Shown here: one piece after another, positions 1 through 8,542 of the stretch | How positions within the stretch are numbered: position 1 is the first letter of the stretch | Layout of the letters: every line of letters starts with the position of its first letter | Assembly: GCA_963744255.1 (NCBI GenBank) | Contig: CAVUSZ010000057.1 | Span: 39,743-103,742 of the forward strand | Length of the DNA: 64,000 nucleotides | Origin: DATEDA01 sp963744255 | GTDB lineage: Bacteria; Pseudomonadota; Gammaproteobacteria; Burkholderiales; SG8-39 | Reading direction: 5' to 3' | The notes under the pieces: model-generated | The model's input: the letters and a program-made list of their open reading frames with translations, nothing else | The model's database searches: none | Told to the model about the DNA's origin: nothing | Position numbers and translations under genes: made by a program

Positions 1-1
1 G

Positions 2-442
2 AAGGGCGTGAAGCTCGGCGGCGTGACCGGCGTGCGCTACATGTACCACGACCCCTGTCATACGCCGATCAAGACGCAGCAGCCGCTCGAGGTCGTCAAC
101 CAGCTCATGGGCACCGCAATCAAGCTCAATGACCGCTGCTGCGGCGAGTCCGGCACGCTGGCGGTGACCAGGCCCGATGTGTCGACGCAGGTGCGTTTCC
201 GCAAGGAGGAGGAGTTGCGGAAGGGCGCAGCGGCGCTGCGCGCGGACGGCTTCGACGGCGACCTGAAGGTCCTCACCTCGTGCCCATCCTGCCTGCAAGG
301 TCTCGCGCGCTATCGCCACGACGCCGAGATCGACGCCGACTACATCGTCGTGGAGATGGCCAAGCATCTCCTCGGCCCGAACTGGTTGCCCGAGTTCGTG
401 GCGCGCGCCAATCGCGGCGGTATCGAGCGGGTCCTCCTCTAG
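2..442 (+). CDS. C-terminal part of an Fe-S (CCG-domain) oxidoreductase, 5' end outside window
   Basis: The frame is open from the window edge to the TAG, so this is only the last 146 codons or so of a larger protein. Visible motifs are HDPCH (near residue 16 of the visible part), CCGESG (near 46) and TSCPSC (near 91). This cysteine pattern is the CCG domain that binds Fe-S in glycolate/lactate oxidase-type and heterodisulfide-reductase-like enzymes. In betaproteobacteria such a tail often ends a very large FAD-linked dehydrogenase, but the FAD part cannot be seen here, so the substrate is unknown. Nothing downstream is co-directional and close enough to be a certain operon partner. Confidence 0.75.
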   Translation, partial: KGVKLGGVTGVRYMYHDPCHTPIKTQQPLEVVNQLMGTAIKLNDRCCGESGTLAVTRPDVSTQVRFRKEEELRKGAAALRADGFDGDLKVLTSCPSCLQGLARYRHDAEIDADYIVVEMAKHLLGPNWLPEFVARANRGGIERVLL

Positions 443-568
443 ACCTGTCGGCGGCCCGACACGCTCCCCGGCGCACTTTCACCGTGCACGGCTCTATGCT
501 ATTGTCATAAGAACTTCTGGCCATCGAGAGTCCGGCGGCGGCACGGGCTCCTACAGGAAGGAGCAACC

Positions 569-2089
569 ATGAGCCTCATCCGTTCGACTGCGCTGGCGTG
601 CTGCGTGCTCGCGCTTGCCGGGTGCCTCCGCGGTGGCGGCGGCAACTCGGGCGAGAGCCAATCTTCCGCCGCCGCGTCCCCTGCCCCCGCGTCCCCCGTC
701 GACGCCGCTCCGGCCGCGGCGCCCGCGCCAACACCCGCACCCAATCCGACGCCGACGCCCACGCCGGCGCCCGGGGCGGTGAATCTCCAGATCGCGGGGC
801 TGGCCACGAGCATGGAGGCCGTCGTCACGCTCGCGGGCGGCGGAATGACGCAGCTCGTCACCGCGAGCCGGATCATCCCCAACCTCGCGCCGGGCGCGTA
901 CACGATCAGCGCCGAGCCGGTACTCACCGGCCAGGCGGTGATGGCGCCGACTGCCGCGACGCAGACGATCCAGGTGGCCTCCGGCCAGACTGCCGCGGCG
1001 AGGGTGAGCTACGTGGCGCAGGCCGCCTTCGCAATCCGGCTCGAGGAACTCCCCTGGGCAGGCCTGAACCAGCCGATCTTCCTCGCCTCGCCGCCCGGCG
1101 ACGCGACGCGGATCTTCGTGCTCGAGCGCACCGGGCGCATACGCGTCGTCCAGAACGGCACGGTGCTCCCGACGCCGTTCCTCGACATCTCGGCGCGCGT
1201 GTCGACGCAGGGCGAGCGCGGGATGCTCTCGTTCGCATTCCATCCGCAGTACGCCCAGAACGGCTCGGTGTTCGTGCATTTCAACAATCTTGCCGGCGAC
1301 ATCGCGGTCGAACGTTTCACGGTGTCGGCGGGCAACGCGAACGTCGCCAACGCGCAAAACGCGACAGAGGTCATCAGGATCCCGCATCCGACGTTCGACA
1401 ATCACAACGGCGGCGTGGCGGCGTTCGGGCCCGATGGCATGCTGTTCATCTCGACCGGCGACGGCGGCGGCGGCGGCGATCCGCAGCGGAACGCGCAGGA
1501 CACGCGGCGGCTCCTCGGCAAGATGCTGCGGCTCGACGTGAGCGTGCTGCCCTATCGCATCCCGCCGTCGAACCCGTTCGCCGGCCTGGGGCTCGGCGAA
1601 GAGATCTGGGCGCGGGGACTCCGCAACCCGTGGCGCTGGTCGTTCGACCGGACGACGAACCGCATCTACATGGCGGACGTCGGGCAGGGCCGGCTCGAGG
1701 AAGTCGACGTCGTGGCAAGCGATGCGCCGAACCTCAACTACGGCTGGCCGATCACCGAGGGCTCGGCCTGCTACCCGAACGACCCGTGCAGCAAATCCGG
1801 TCTGACATTGCCTGCGCTCGAGTTCGATCACCTCAGCGGGGCGTGCGCAGTCACGGGCGGCTACGTCTATCGCGGCGCCGCGGTGCCCGAACTGGCAGGG
1901 CGCTATTTCTATTCCGACTACTGCGCCGGCTTCATACGCAGCTTCCGCTACGTCGGCAACCAGGCGGTCGAGAAGGTCGACTGGAACGTACCGAGTGTCG
2001 GCCGGGTGCTGTCATTCGGCGAGGACGCAGCCCGGGAGCTCTACGCGATCACCGCGAGCGGGAAGATCTACCGGATTGCCAAGATGTGA
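569..2089 (+). CDS. PQQ-dependent sugar dehydrogenase-like lipoprotein
   Basis: 506 residues. The N-terminus is a lipoprotein signal with lipobox LAGC (Cys19), followed by a low-complexity Ala/Pro linker with PTPTP runs (about residues 25-70). A small beta-rich region follows to about 150, then a beta-propeller of the glucose/sorbosone dehydrogenase (GSDH) family. Family-type stretches include RIFVLERTGRI, FHPQY, DNHNGG, GDGGGGGDPQ and ARGLRNPWRWSFD. Known members oxidise aldose sugars with PQQ in the periplasm; the substrate here is not predictable. The start is supported by an AGGAAGGAG ribosome site 6 bases upstream. A second, shorter family member lies at 25739. The lipoprotein anchor and linker suggest outer-membrane or periplasmic tethering. 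Confidence 0.85.
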   Translation: MSLIRSTALACCVLALAGCLRGGGGNSGESQSSAAASPAPASPVDAAPAAAPAPTPAPNPTPTPTPAPGAVNLQIAGLATSMEAVVTLAGGGMTQLVTASRIIPNLAPGAYTISAEPVLTGQAVMAPTAATQTIQVASGQTAAARVSYVAQAAFAIRLEELPWAGLNQPIFLASPPGDATRIFVLERTGRIRVVQNGTVLPTPFLDISARVSTQGERGMLSFAFHPQYAQNGSVFVHFNNLAGDIAVERFTVSAGNANVANAQNATEVIRIPHPTFDNHNGGVAAFGPDGMLFISTGDGGGGGDPQRNAQDTRRLLGKMLRLDVSVLPYRIPPSNPFAGLGLGEEIWARGLRNPWRWSFDRTTNRIYMADVGQGRLEEVDVVASDAPNLNYGWPITEGSACYPNDPCSKSGLTLPALEFDHLSGACAVTGGYVYRGAAVPELAGRYFYSDYCAGFIRSFRYVGNQAVEKVDWNVPSVGRVLSFGEDAARELYAITASGKIYRIAKM

Positions 2090-2097
2090 CCCCGCCT

Positions 2098-2116
2098 GGC
2101 GGCGAAAATCGCCGCC
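2098..2116. terminator. Hairpin after the sugar dehydrogenase gene
   Basis: A perfect 8-bp stem, GGCGGCGA / TCGCCGCC, with an AAA loop starts 8 bases past the stop codon. It has no U-tract, so it may be a weak terminator or an mRNA-end stabilising hairpin. Confidence 0.3.
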
Positions 2117-2249
2117 GTTGTCCGCTGCTCGGGCGCCGCGGCACGCCCCTGCGCGCTCGATGTCGGGCGCCCGCGCACCCGCCTCGCGGCGCGTGTGACG
2201 TAATGCCGGTCGTTGGGCTGCCTCCGGCTCCGTAGCCGCCAACGAAGCC

Positions 2250-2280
2250 TCAACCAAATCAACGGAATGGGCGATATACT
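2250..2280 (+). promoter_or_regulatory. Possible sigma-70 promoter of the 2353 gene
   Basis: A good -10 hexamer, TATACT (2275-2280), sits about 70 bases before the chosen start codon. Only a poor -35 (TCAACC region) is present, so this is a weak call resting on the -10 alone. Confidence 0.3.
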
Positions 2281-2352
2281 GCATGCCGTTTGCATAAGAG
2301 GGTTCCGGGACCCCACGCTTCCGCGCCACCCGCGGGGCGCCGGGAAACAGAC

Positions 2353-3954
2353 ATGCCGAGCTTCCTGCCCACGCTGCAGCCCATTGTCGCCGACATCAAG
2401 AGCTGCGAAGCCTGGCTTGCGCGCGCCGCGCTCGCCGACGCGCGCCAGGCCTGCCGCGAGCTGACCGGGCTGCTCGAATCGCTGGAGGACATCTCGCCCC
2501 CGGACAGCGCATTCGTCGAGGTGCTCGAACGGCTCCGCGAGCCGATCGTCGTCGCGCAAGCCGAGCACTCGAAGAAGTTCGCAGGACGTCCGCTCCCGCT
2601 CAAGGACTACGAGGTCGGCGCGTTCGAGCAGGTGTACGACCTGTGGACAACGCTCGGGCGCGCCTACAAGCGGCTGCTGCGCAGCGCGATCGAAGACAGG
2701 AGCCCCGATCTCGCCGGCAAGGAGGCGCTCCTCGCGCACCGCGCGCTCGACTGCGTCGCCGAGCTGATGATGGTTCACTACCGTGCGCGCCGCGAGCTGG
2801 ACAACGAGCTGTGGCAGGACCTGCACCAGCTCTACCAGACGGCCGAGCAGCAGGCCGTGACGATGGCCACCGTCTCGGCCGGCCACCGCTCCAAGTCGGT
2901 GTCGACCTGCGGCGAGGTGTACGTGCGTGCGCTGCTCCTCGCGCTCGCCAACCCGCACGGGCTCGCGACGCGAGAGCTGCAGTGGACGCGCCGCTGGGCG
3001 ACGATGTGGGCCTACAAGGTCGAGCTGGTCGCGGCGGCCGCCGATGCGCAGGGCGTCGCCATCGATCTCGCCGGCAACCAGGCGCCCGTCTGGATCAGGG
3101 CCGACGCGGCCGCGCCCACGACGCGGTTTCTCGAGGCAACGAACCTCCGCCGCAGCGTCCGCAGCCGGGTCAAGAAACTCGAAACCGGGGTCGACCCGCA
3201 GACGCTCGGTCTCGGCAAGGATTGCGTGCAGCCCGATGTCGGGCGCCTGCTCGCACAGCTCGGGCGCGCGTGGGTGGAGACGCCGGCGCCGCGGCAGTTC
3301 ACGCGCCGGCTGGTCACCGCGCGCGCCGAGCTGGTGAGCGGGCTCGAGTCGATCCACCTCGCGATCAGCGGCAAGTCGTTCAAGAGCGCCGGCGCGGGAC
3401 GGCACTGGGACTACTCGCGCCGCGATGCCGAGCAGATCGCCATCTACCAGGGGACGCGATCCGCGGGGACCGAGGACATCGCCACCGCGTTCAGCGCCGA
3501 GCGATGGGAGGCGCTCGACGAGAGCGCGAACGGCTTCCGCATCCGTCGCAAGGGGCCGGGCGAGCGCCTTTCGCTCGCGCAGCTCGTGGGCCTGCGGCCC
3601 GCCGGCGCGCGCGGCTTCATCCTGTCGGAGGTGCGTTGGCTGATGGCGGGCATCGACGGGTCGCTCACGATCGGCGCCTCCGCGCTCCCCGGCCTCGCCA
3701 AAGCGGTCGCCGTGCGGCCGGCGAGCACGCCGAACAACGCGCCCGAGCCATACGTCCAGGCCTTCCTGCTGCCGAACGCCGCCGCCCAACCGAGCTCGCT
3801 CGTCATGCCGTCGGGCTGGTACCAGTCGGCGCGCGAGCTGGAGGTGCGCGACGAGGACGAGCTGATGCGCGTCAAGCTCGCTGGCCTCGCGCAGCGCGGC
3901 TACGACTTCGACCGCGCCAACTTCTCGGTGGTGTCGCCGACGCCCGCCGGCTGA
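2353..3954 (+). CDS. Conserved protein of unknown function, possible PilZ-like C-terminal domain
   Basis: 533 residues from the ATG at 2353; an in-frame TTG at 2290 would add 21 unconvincing residues. The first ~250 residues are helical and rich in Arg/Glu/Leu with no membrane segment or signal. The last ~170 contain a stretch around GFILSEVRWLM and later SGWYQSARELEV. This resembles the GxVRW-type beta-barrel at the C-terminus of cyclic-di-GMP-related proteins, but I see no clear RxxxR/DxSxxG pair, so nucleotide binding is only a suggestion. The protein is cytoplasmic by sequence. Its last 55 bases overlap the convergent end of phoR. I cannot name the family with confidence. Confidence 0.7.
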   Translation: MPSFLPTLQPIVADIKSCEAWLARAALADARQACRELTGLLESLEDISPPDSAFVEVLERLREPIVVAQAEHSKKFAGRPLPLKDYEVGAFEQVYDLWTTLGRAYKRLLRSAIEDRSPDLAGKEALLAHRALDCVAELMMVHYRARRELDNELWQDLHQLYQTAEQQAVTMATVSAGHRSKSVSTCGEVYVRALLLALANPHGLATRELQWTRRWATMWAYKVELVAAAADAQGVAIDLAGNQAPVWIRADAAAPTTRFLEATNLRRSVRSRVKKLETGVDPQTLGLGKDCVQPDVGRLLAQLGRAWVETPAPRQFTRRLVTARAELVSGLESIHLAISGKSFKSAGAGRHWDYSRRDAEQIAIYQGTRSAGTEDIATAFSAERWEALDESANGFRIRRKGPGERLSLAQLVGLRPAGARGFILSEVRWLMAGIDGSLTIGASALPGLAKAVAVRPASTPNNAPEPYVQAFLLPNAAAQPSSLVMPSGWYQSARELEVRDEDELMRVKLAGLAQRGYDFDRANFSVVSPTPAG

Positions 3955-5243
3955 GGCACGAGCCACTTCACCCGCCGCGGGAGGAACACCGCGGCGAACC
4001 GACTTCCCTTCCCGATCTCGCTCGTCACCTCCAGCCGCGCCTGGTGGCGCGTGAGCACGTGCTTGACGATCGCGAGCCCGAGCCCGGTGCCGCCGGTGTC
4101 GCGCGAGCGGCTGGTATCGACGCGGTAGAAACGCTCGGTGAGCCGCGGGATGTGGCGCGGCTCGATGCCGATGCCGGTATCCTCGACCGCGATCCAGCCC
4201 TCTCCGTCGTGCTCGGCCCACTCGATCGTGATGCGGCCGTCGCGCGGCGTGTAGCGGATCGCGTTCGAGACGAGGTTGGTGATCGCGCTCCGCATCTCGT
4301 GCTCGTCGCCCCAGATCGTCGCGGGGGAGCCGAGCTTGAGATGCACCGCGTGGCGGCCGTCGGACAGCGCGCGTGCCTCTTCGGCGACCGCGCCGAGGAA
4401 GCGGTGCACGTCGATCGCCGCCTCGCGCGCCGGCTGCGCGCTCGATTCGAGCACCGAGAGGGTGAGCAGGTCGTCGATCAGGCGCAGCATCCGGTCGGTC
4501 TGGGTGCGCATGAGGCCGAGAACCTGGCGGCCGCGGGCCTCCTCGATCCGCACATTGCCGTCGGCGATGGTCTCGAGAAAGCCGCTCACCACGGTGAGCG
4601 GCGTCTTCAGCTCGTGCGACACGTTCGCCACGAAGTCGCGGCGCATGATTTCGAGCCGCTCCCACTGCGTGATGTCGCGCGAGAGCAGCAGCTTCTCATC
4701 CTGGCCGTAAGGCACGATCCGGAGCGAGAGCACCAGCTCGTCGACGCGCGCGATCCGCAGCGTGAACGGCTGGTCGTAGGCGCCGCGCTTCAGGTAGGCG
4801 ACAAAGTCCGGGTTGCGGACGAGGTTCAGGATCGGCTGGCCGGCGTCGTGCCGCGCGTCGATGCCGAAATAGCGCTCGGCAGTGGCGTTCGCCCAGACGA
4901 TGTGGTCGTCGGCGTCGAGGACGATCACGCCGTCAGGCATCGCCTGGGCGGCGCTGCGGAAACGCGCGAGCTGCGCGGTGAGGCGATGCTGGTGCTGCGT
5001 CGTGGAGCGGATGAGGCGGTAGAGCTGCGAGAACACGTGCTCCCACACGCCCGACCCCATGGGCACCGGGACGCCGAGCGGGTCGCGCAGCCAGGCGACG
5101 AGCGCGCGCAGATTCGCGAGATCTCGCAGGAGCACCAGCGCGAGGCCGATGCCGAGTATGCCGAGCGCGAGCGTCGGCCCCTTGAGCGGCCACGCGATCA
5201 GCGCGGCGATAGCAAACGCGCCCAGGGTGAGCGCGGTTCGCAT
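3900..5243 (-). CDS. phoR: Phosphate-regulon sensor histidine kinase PhoR
   Basis: 447 residues from the ATG at 5243; a GTG at 5258 is also possible, and neither has a strong ribosome site. Two N-terminal membrane segments occupy about residues 5-45. A PAS domain follows (AMPDGVIVLDADDHIVWANATA), then HisKA with the phospho-acceptor in VSHELKTPL, and HATPase motifs NAIRYTP, DTGIGI and GGTGLGLAI. The architecture and the downstream position to phoB identify PhoR, which senses phosphate limitation through the Pst/PhoU system and phosphorylates PhoB. Extending the frame upstream would run into the palindromic repeat at 5311-5381, an argument for the shorter start. The 3' end overlaps the convergent 2353 gene. 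Confidence 0.9.
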   Translation of the reverse strand: MRTALTLGAFAIAALIAWPLKGPTLALGILGIGLALVLLRDLANLRALVAWLRDPLGVPVPMGSGVWEHVFSQLYRLIRSTTQHQHRLTAQLARFRSAAQAMPDGVIVLDADDHIVWANATAERYFGIDARHDAGQPILNLVRNPDFVAYLKRGAYDQPFTLRIARVDELVLSLRIVPYGQDEKLLLSRDITQWERLEIMRRDFVANVSHELKTPLTVVSGFLETIADGNVRIEEARGRQVLGLMRTQTDRMLRLIDDLLTLSVLESSAQPAREAAIDVHRFLGAVAEEARALSDGRHAVHLKLGSPATIWGDEHEMRSAITNLVSNAIRYTPRDGRITIEWAEHDGEGWIAVEDTGIGIEPRHIPRLTERFYRVDTSRSRDTGGTGLGLAIVKHVLTRHQARLEVTSEIGKGSRFAAVFLPRRVKWLVPQPAGVGDTTEKLARSKS

Positions 5244-5310
5244 CCAGATCGGGTTCACGGCGCGGGCGGGGCGGAGCGTGACGGCCGCACGCACGTTAGC
5301 AGAAATCACT

Positions 5311-5381
5311 CTCGTCATTCCGGCGCAAGCCGGAATCCAGTCCGGCCTCTGCTGGATCCCGGCTTTCGCCGGGATGACGAG
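5311..5381. repeat. Palindromic REP-like element between phoB and phoR
   Basis: Arms CTCGTCATTCC...AATCCAG and CTGGATCCC...GGGATGACGAG form a long imperfect inverted repeat, each arm itself containing a small hairpin (CCGGCGCAAGCCGG; CCCGGCTTTCGCCGGG). This is the 'CGTCATTCCGG' type of dispersed repeat common in proteobacterial genomes. It lies inside the phoBR operon and could attenuate or stabilise the phoR part of the transcript. Confidence 0.75.
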
Positions 5382-5390
5382 CTCCGCTCG

Positions 5391-6077
5391 TCAGTTCGCC
5401 GCCAGCCGGTAGCCGGAGCCACGCACGGTCTCGATCAGACGGTCGTGCCCGGTAGGCTCGAGCGCCTTGCGCAGGCGCCGGATGTGGACGTCGACCGTCC
5501 GCTCCTCGACGAACACGTGATCGCCCCACACCTGGTCGAGCAGGTGCGCGCGGCTGTGCACGCGCTCGGGGTGCGCCATCAGGAAGTGAAGGAGGCGAAA
5601 CTCGGTCGGGCCGAGGTCTAGCTGGATGCCGCGCGCGCTCACGCGGTGGGTAGCCGGGTCGAGCCGCAGTCCGGAGATCTCGATCGGCTCGTCGGTGAGC
5701 TCGGGCGCACGCCGGCGCAGCACCGCTTTGATCCTCGCGAGCAGCTCCCGCGGGCTGAAGGGCTTGGTGACGTAGTCGTCGGCCCCGGCGTCGAGCCCGG
5801 TGACCTTGTCCTGCTCCTGGCCGCGCGCGGTCAACATGATGATCGGCACCTGCTTCGTCCGCTCATCCTGGCGCAGCGTCCGTGCGAAGCTCGCGCCGGA
5901 CTGGCCGGGAAGCATCCAGTCGAGCAGGATGAGGTCGGGGAGCGCGTGACGGACGAGCTCGCCCGCCTGCTCGGCGTCGCGGGCGCGGAGCACGTGATGG
6001 CCGGCGTGCTCGAGGTTGAGGGCGAGCAGCTCCTGGATTGCCGGCTCGTCTTCGATGACCAGGATGTTGGCGGGCAT
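5391..6077 (-). CDS. phoB: Phosphate-regulon response regulator PhoB
   Basis: 228 residues, the usual length. The receiver domain (1-120) shows the acidic pair EDE (near 10), phospho-acceptor DLILLDWMLPG (Asp54) and the KPF lysine. The OmpR/PhoB winged helix (130-228) contains LDLGPTEFRLLHFLM, DQVWG and RTVDVHIRRLRKAL. As a phosphorylated dimer, PhoB activates Pho-box promoters through sigma-70. The start is supported by an AGGGA ribosome site. A partial Pho box lies 37 bases upstream, consistent with autoregulation. phoR follows on the same strand after the palindromic repeat. Confidence 0.95.
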   Translation of the reverse strand: MPANILVIEDEPAIQELLALNLEHAGHHVLRARDAEQAGELVRHALPDLILLDWMLPGQSGASFARTLRQDERTKQVPIIMLTARGQEQDKVTGLDAGADDYVTKPFSPRELLARIKAVLRRRAPELTDEPIEISGLRLDPATHRVSARGIQLDLGPTEFRLLHFLMAHPERVHSRAHLLDQVWGDHVFVEERTVDVHIRRLRKALEPTGHDRLIETVRGSGYRLAAN

Positions 6078-6113
6078 AGGGATCCCTGCTGAAACGCGGA
6101 CTCAGCGGAGTTT

Positions 6114-6131
6114 ATGGCGTTAGCATGACAG
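6114..6131 (-). promoter_or_regulatory. Partial Pho box upstream of phoB
   Basis: On the minus strand CTGTCAT (perfect half site) is followed after 4 bases by ACGCCAT (4 of 7 matches to the second half), giving the 7+4+7 spacing of a Pho box. It sits 37 bases before the phoB start. Confidence 0.4.
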
Positions 6132-6183
6132 TTTTGTTACCGGCCGGCGCAAGCCGGTCGCCTGTGGTAACTTTTCGAGGCCC

Positions 6184-6549
6184 ATGGCCGATCGCAACAC
6201 TCCCATCCCCACCGAGATCAAGCTGCACCAGAAATCGCGGATGATGGAGCTCACCTTCGCCGACGGCAGGCGGTTCGAGCTGCCGTACGAGCTGCTGCGC
6301 GTCTACAGCCCGTCGGCGGAAGTGCGGGGTCACGGTCCCGGTCAGGAAGTGCTGCAGGTCGGCAAGCGCAACATCGAGATCCTGGGTGTCGAGCCGGTCG
6401 GGAGCTATGCGATCCAGCCCCGCTTCTCGGACGGCCACGACACCGGGATCTACTCGTGGGAGTACCTCTACGAGCTCGGCGTGAACCGCGACCGGAAGCT
6501 CCAGGAGTACCTGGCGCGGCTCGAGGCAGCCGGCGCGAGTCGCGACTGA
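6184..6549 (+). CDS. DUF971 (GBBH-like N-terminal) protein
   Basis: 121 residues, a single DUF971 domain with typical stretches FELPYELLRVYSPSAEVRGH and IQPRFSDGHDTGIYSWEYLY. The fold is shared with the N-terminal domain of gamma-butyrobetaine hydroxylase and is also found near Fe-S proteins; no catalytic role is established. It is followed by ubiE after only 10 bases, the usual betaproteobacterial order, so both are probably co-transcribed. The start ATG is preceded by CGAGG. Confidence 0.9.
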   Translation: MADRNTPIPTEIKLHQKSRMMELTFADGRRFELPYELLRVYSPSAEVRGHGPGQEVLQVGKRNIEILGVEPVGSYAIQPRFSDGHDTGIYSWEYLYELGVNRDRKLQEYLARLEAAGASRD

Positions 6550-6559
6550 GCGGGTTCGG

Positions 6560-7294
6560 ATGTCCGAGCGTACCCATTTCGGCTACAGCCAGGTTCCCGC
6601 GGACGAGAAGACCCGCAGGGTCGCGGGCGTCTTCGAGTCGGTCGCCCCGAAATACGACCTCATGAACGACCTGATGTCGCTCGGTCTTCACCGTGCGTGG
6701 AAGGCGTTCGCAGTGGCGGTGAGCGGTGTGCGGGCGGGCGACCGGGTGCTCGATGTGGCAGGCGGGTCGGGCGATCTCGCGCGGGCTTTCGCGCGCCGCG
6801 TAGGAGCGACCGGCGAGGTATGGCTCACCGACATCAACGGCGCCATGCTCGGCGTGGGCCGGGATCGCCTGCTTGACGCCGGCGTCTCCGCCCCCATCTT
6901 ACAGTGCGATGCGGAGCGGTTGCCGCTGCGCGCCGGAAGCTTCGATTGCGTCAGCGTGGCGTTCGGGCTGCGCAACATGACCCGGAAGGAGTTCGCCCTG
7001 GCCGAGATGCGCCGCGTCCTCAAGCCGGGCGGGCGGTTGCTGGTCCTCGAGTTCTCGAAGGTGTGGAAACCGCTCGAAAAGGCGTACGATTGGTATTCGT
7101 TCAGCGTCCTACCATGGCTCGGGCGGCAGGTGGCGAAAGACGAAGCGAGCTACCGCTATCTGGCCGAGTCGATCCGCATGCACCCAGACCAGGACGCACT
7201 GCGGGCGATGATGGAACAAGCCGGGCTGGAGGACGTCGAATACTTCAACCTCGCCGCGGGTGTCGTGGCACTGCATCGCGGTGTGAGATACTGA
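6560..7294 (+). CDS. ubiE: Ubiquinone/menaquinone biosynthesis C-methyltransferase UbiE
   Basis: 244 residues, normal length. It shows the UbiE/COQ5 signature: the N-terminal FGYSQVP...K and VAPKYDLMNDLMSLGLHR region, the SAM-binding VLDVAGGSGDLA motif (about 55-66), FGLRNMT and GRLLVLEFSK. It methylates the 2-octaprenyl-6-methoxy-benzoquinol ring with SAM in ubiquinone synthesis. It belongs to a cluster with DUF971 and the Tim44-like gene; its usual partners ubiJ and ubiB are found only after the 12-kb insertion, at 20476 and 21715. Confidence 0.95.
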   Translation: MSERTHFGYSQVPADEKTRRVAGVFESVAPKYDLMNDLMSLGLHRAWKAFAVAVSGVRAGDRVLDVAGGSGDLARAFARRVGATGEVWLTDINGAMLGVGRDRLLDAGVSAPILQCDAERLPLRAGSFDCVSVAFGLRNMTRKEFALAEMRRVLKPGGRLLVLEFSKVWKPLEKAYDWYSFSVLPWLGRQVAKDEASYRYLAESIRMHPDQDALRAMMEQAGLEDVEYFNLAAGVVALHRGVRY

Positions 7295-7316
7295 AAATTC
7301 TCCTCTGGAGGAAGCA

Positions 7317-8177
7317 ATGAAACGCTTAATGATCGCCCTGTCGGCGCTGTTCTTCACCAGTGTCTTCGTCATGGACGACGTGGAGGCCCGTCGCCTCGGT
7401 GGCGGCCGGTCCGCCGGCGCCCAGCGTCAAGCCCTGCCCGAGAAGCCCGCGACGCCTCCCGCAGCGCAGCAAGCCGCCCCGGCCCAGTCGGCGGGCGCCG
7501 CAGCAGCCAAGAAGCCGATGAGCCCCTGGATGGGCGCGCTCGCCGGCCTGGCGGCCGGCCTCGGTCTCGCCTGGCTGCTCGGCGACCATCTCGGCTCGGT
7601 CATGATGGCCATCCTGCTCGGGCTGGCCGCGGTCGTCGTGGTGTCGCTCATCGCCCGTGCGTTCATGAAGCCTCGCCCCCAGGCCGCGCCCGGCGGGATG
7701 CAGTTCGCCGGCCTCGGCAACGAGACGGTGGCCGCGCCGCCGCCGTCCCAGGCCGGCAGCGGAGTCGCGGTACCGAGCTTCCAGAGCCAGTTCACGCCGA
7801 AGGTACCGGCCAACTTCAACGCCGAAGCATTCGTGCGCGAGGCGAAGAAGAGCTTCCTCGCGCTGCAAGTGGCGAATGATCGCGGCAACATCGGGAGCAT
7901 CCGCGAGCTCGTCACCGACGAGATGTACGAGCATCTCAAGCGCGACGTCGACGAGCGCCGCAGCGCGCGGCAGCACACCGACGTGGTGGCGCTGGACGCC
8001 GCCCTGCTCGAGCTGGTCACCGAGAGCGGCATGCACCTGGCGAGCATCCGGTTCTCCGGCCTCATCCGCGAGGAGGAAGGCCAGGCGCCGCAGCAGTTCG
8101 AGGAAATCTGGAACCTGCAGAAGCCCGAGAGTGGCGGTGCCGGCTGGATGCTGGCGGGGATCCAGCAGGTGAGCTGA
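7317..8177 (+). CDS. Tim44-like domain membrane protein
   Basis: 286 residues. It has an N-terminal hydrophobic segment (1-22), a Pro/Ala-rich linker, two adjacent hydrophobic stretches (about 60-118: WMGALAGLAAGLGLAWLLG and MMAILLGLAAVVVVSLIA), and a C-terminal Tim44/MBA1-like domain from about 165 (FNAEAFVREAKKSFLALQ...). Bacterial Tim44-like proteins are inner-membrane proteins of unclear role, and this one commonly follows ubiE in betaproteobacteria. The ribosome site is CTGGAGGAAGCA. The gene ends 17 bases before a strong terminator. Confidence 0.85.
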   Translation: MKRLMIALSALFFTSVFVMDDVEARRLGGGRSAGAQRQALPEKPATPPAAQQAAPAQSAGAAAAKKPMSPWMGALAGLAAGLGLAWLLGDHLGSVMMAILLGLAAVVVVSLIARAFMKPRPQAAPGGMQFAGLGNETVAAPPPSQAGSGVAVPSFQSQFTPKVPANFNAEAFVREAKKSFLALQVANDRGNIGSIRELVTDEMYEHLKRDVDERRSARQHTDVVALDAALLELVTESGMHLASIRFSGLIREEEGQAPQQFEEIWNLQKPESGGAGWMLAGIQQVS

Positions 8178-8194
8178 GCGTTTTTCGCGTGTAG

Positions 8195-8225
8195 AAAAGG
8201 CCGCCGCGAGGCGGCCTTTTCTTTT
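8195..8225. terminator. Strong intrinsic terminator after the Tim44-like gene
   Basis: A perfect 11-bp stem, AAAAGGCCGCC / GGCGGCCTTTT, with a GCGA loop is followed by CTTTT. The A-tract on the other side makes it bidirectional, so it could also end the minus-strand DUF2917 transcript. Confidence 0.9.
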
Positions 8226-8542
8226 GGGCGCTCGACGGATCTGCGCGTGCGCGGTTTCGCGCCGGTCCGTTGCAGGCCCTTCGCGAGGCGCGCGAACACT
8301 TCCTTCGCGCGGCAGCGATGCCGGCGGAGCGCCTCCGCGCGCTCGCGAGCGGCAAACTCCCGTCCTGCGGCGCGGCACTCTGCGGCGAATTGCCGGAGCG
8401 ACACGACCCGCTCGGCGCCGTCGACGACCCAGTAGTTGCCGTGCGGGTCGCGGCAGAGCCGCACCGTCCGTCCATCGGCGATCTGCGCTTCGGATTCGAT
8501 CCGCTCGAGCAGCGCTGATAAGGAAATGTTTGGCTTGTTCAT
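8226..8542 (-). CDS. Small basic protein downstream of DUF2917, no stop codon before the terminator
   Basis: Starts at the ATG at 8542, preceded by AAGGAGACGAAC, almost the same ribosome site as the gene upstream. The first ~65 residues look like a small domain (ALLERIESEAQ, LCRDPHGNYWVVDGAERVV). The rest is Arg/Lys-rich (LRRHRCRAKEVFARLAKGLQ), possibly nucleic-acid binding. No stop codon occurs in any of the three minus frames before the terminator at 8195-8225; the annotated end is only where the terminator begins. Either the stop was lost or an indel is present. I do not recognise the family. It is probably co-transcribed with the DUF2917 gene from the sigma-54 promoter at 9066. Confidence 0.5.

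Noticed and set aside
2068..4665. 865-codon minus-strand frame across the 2353 gene and part of phoR
   Set aside because: Low-complexity Arg/Ala-rich translation, shadow of two genes with clear homology.
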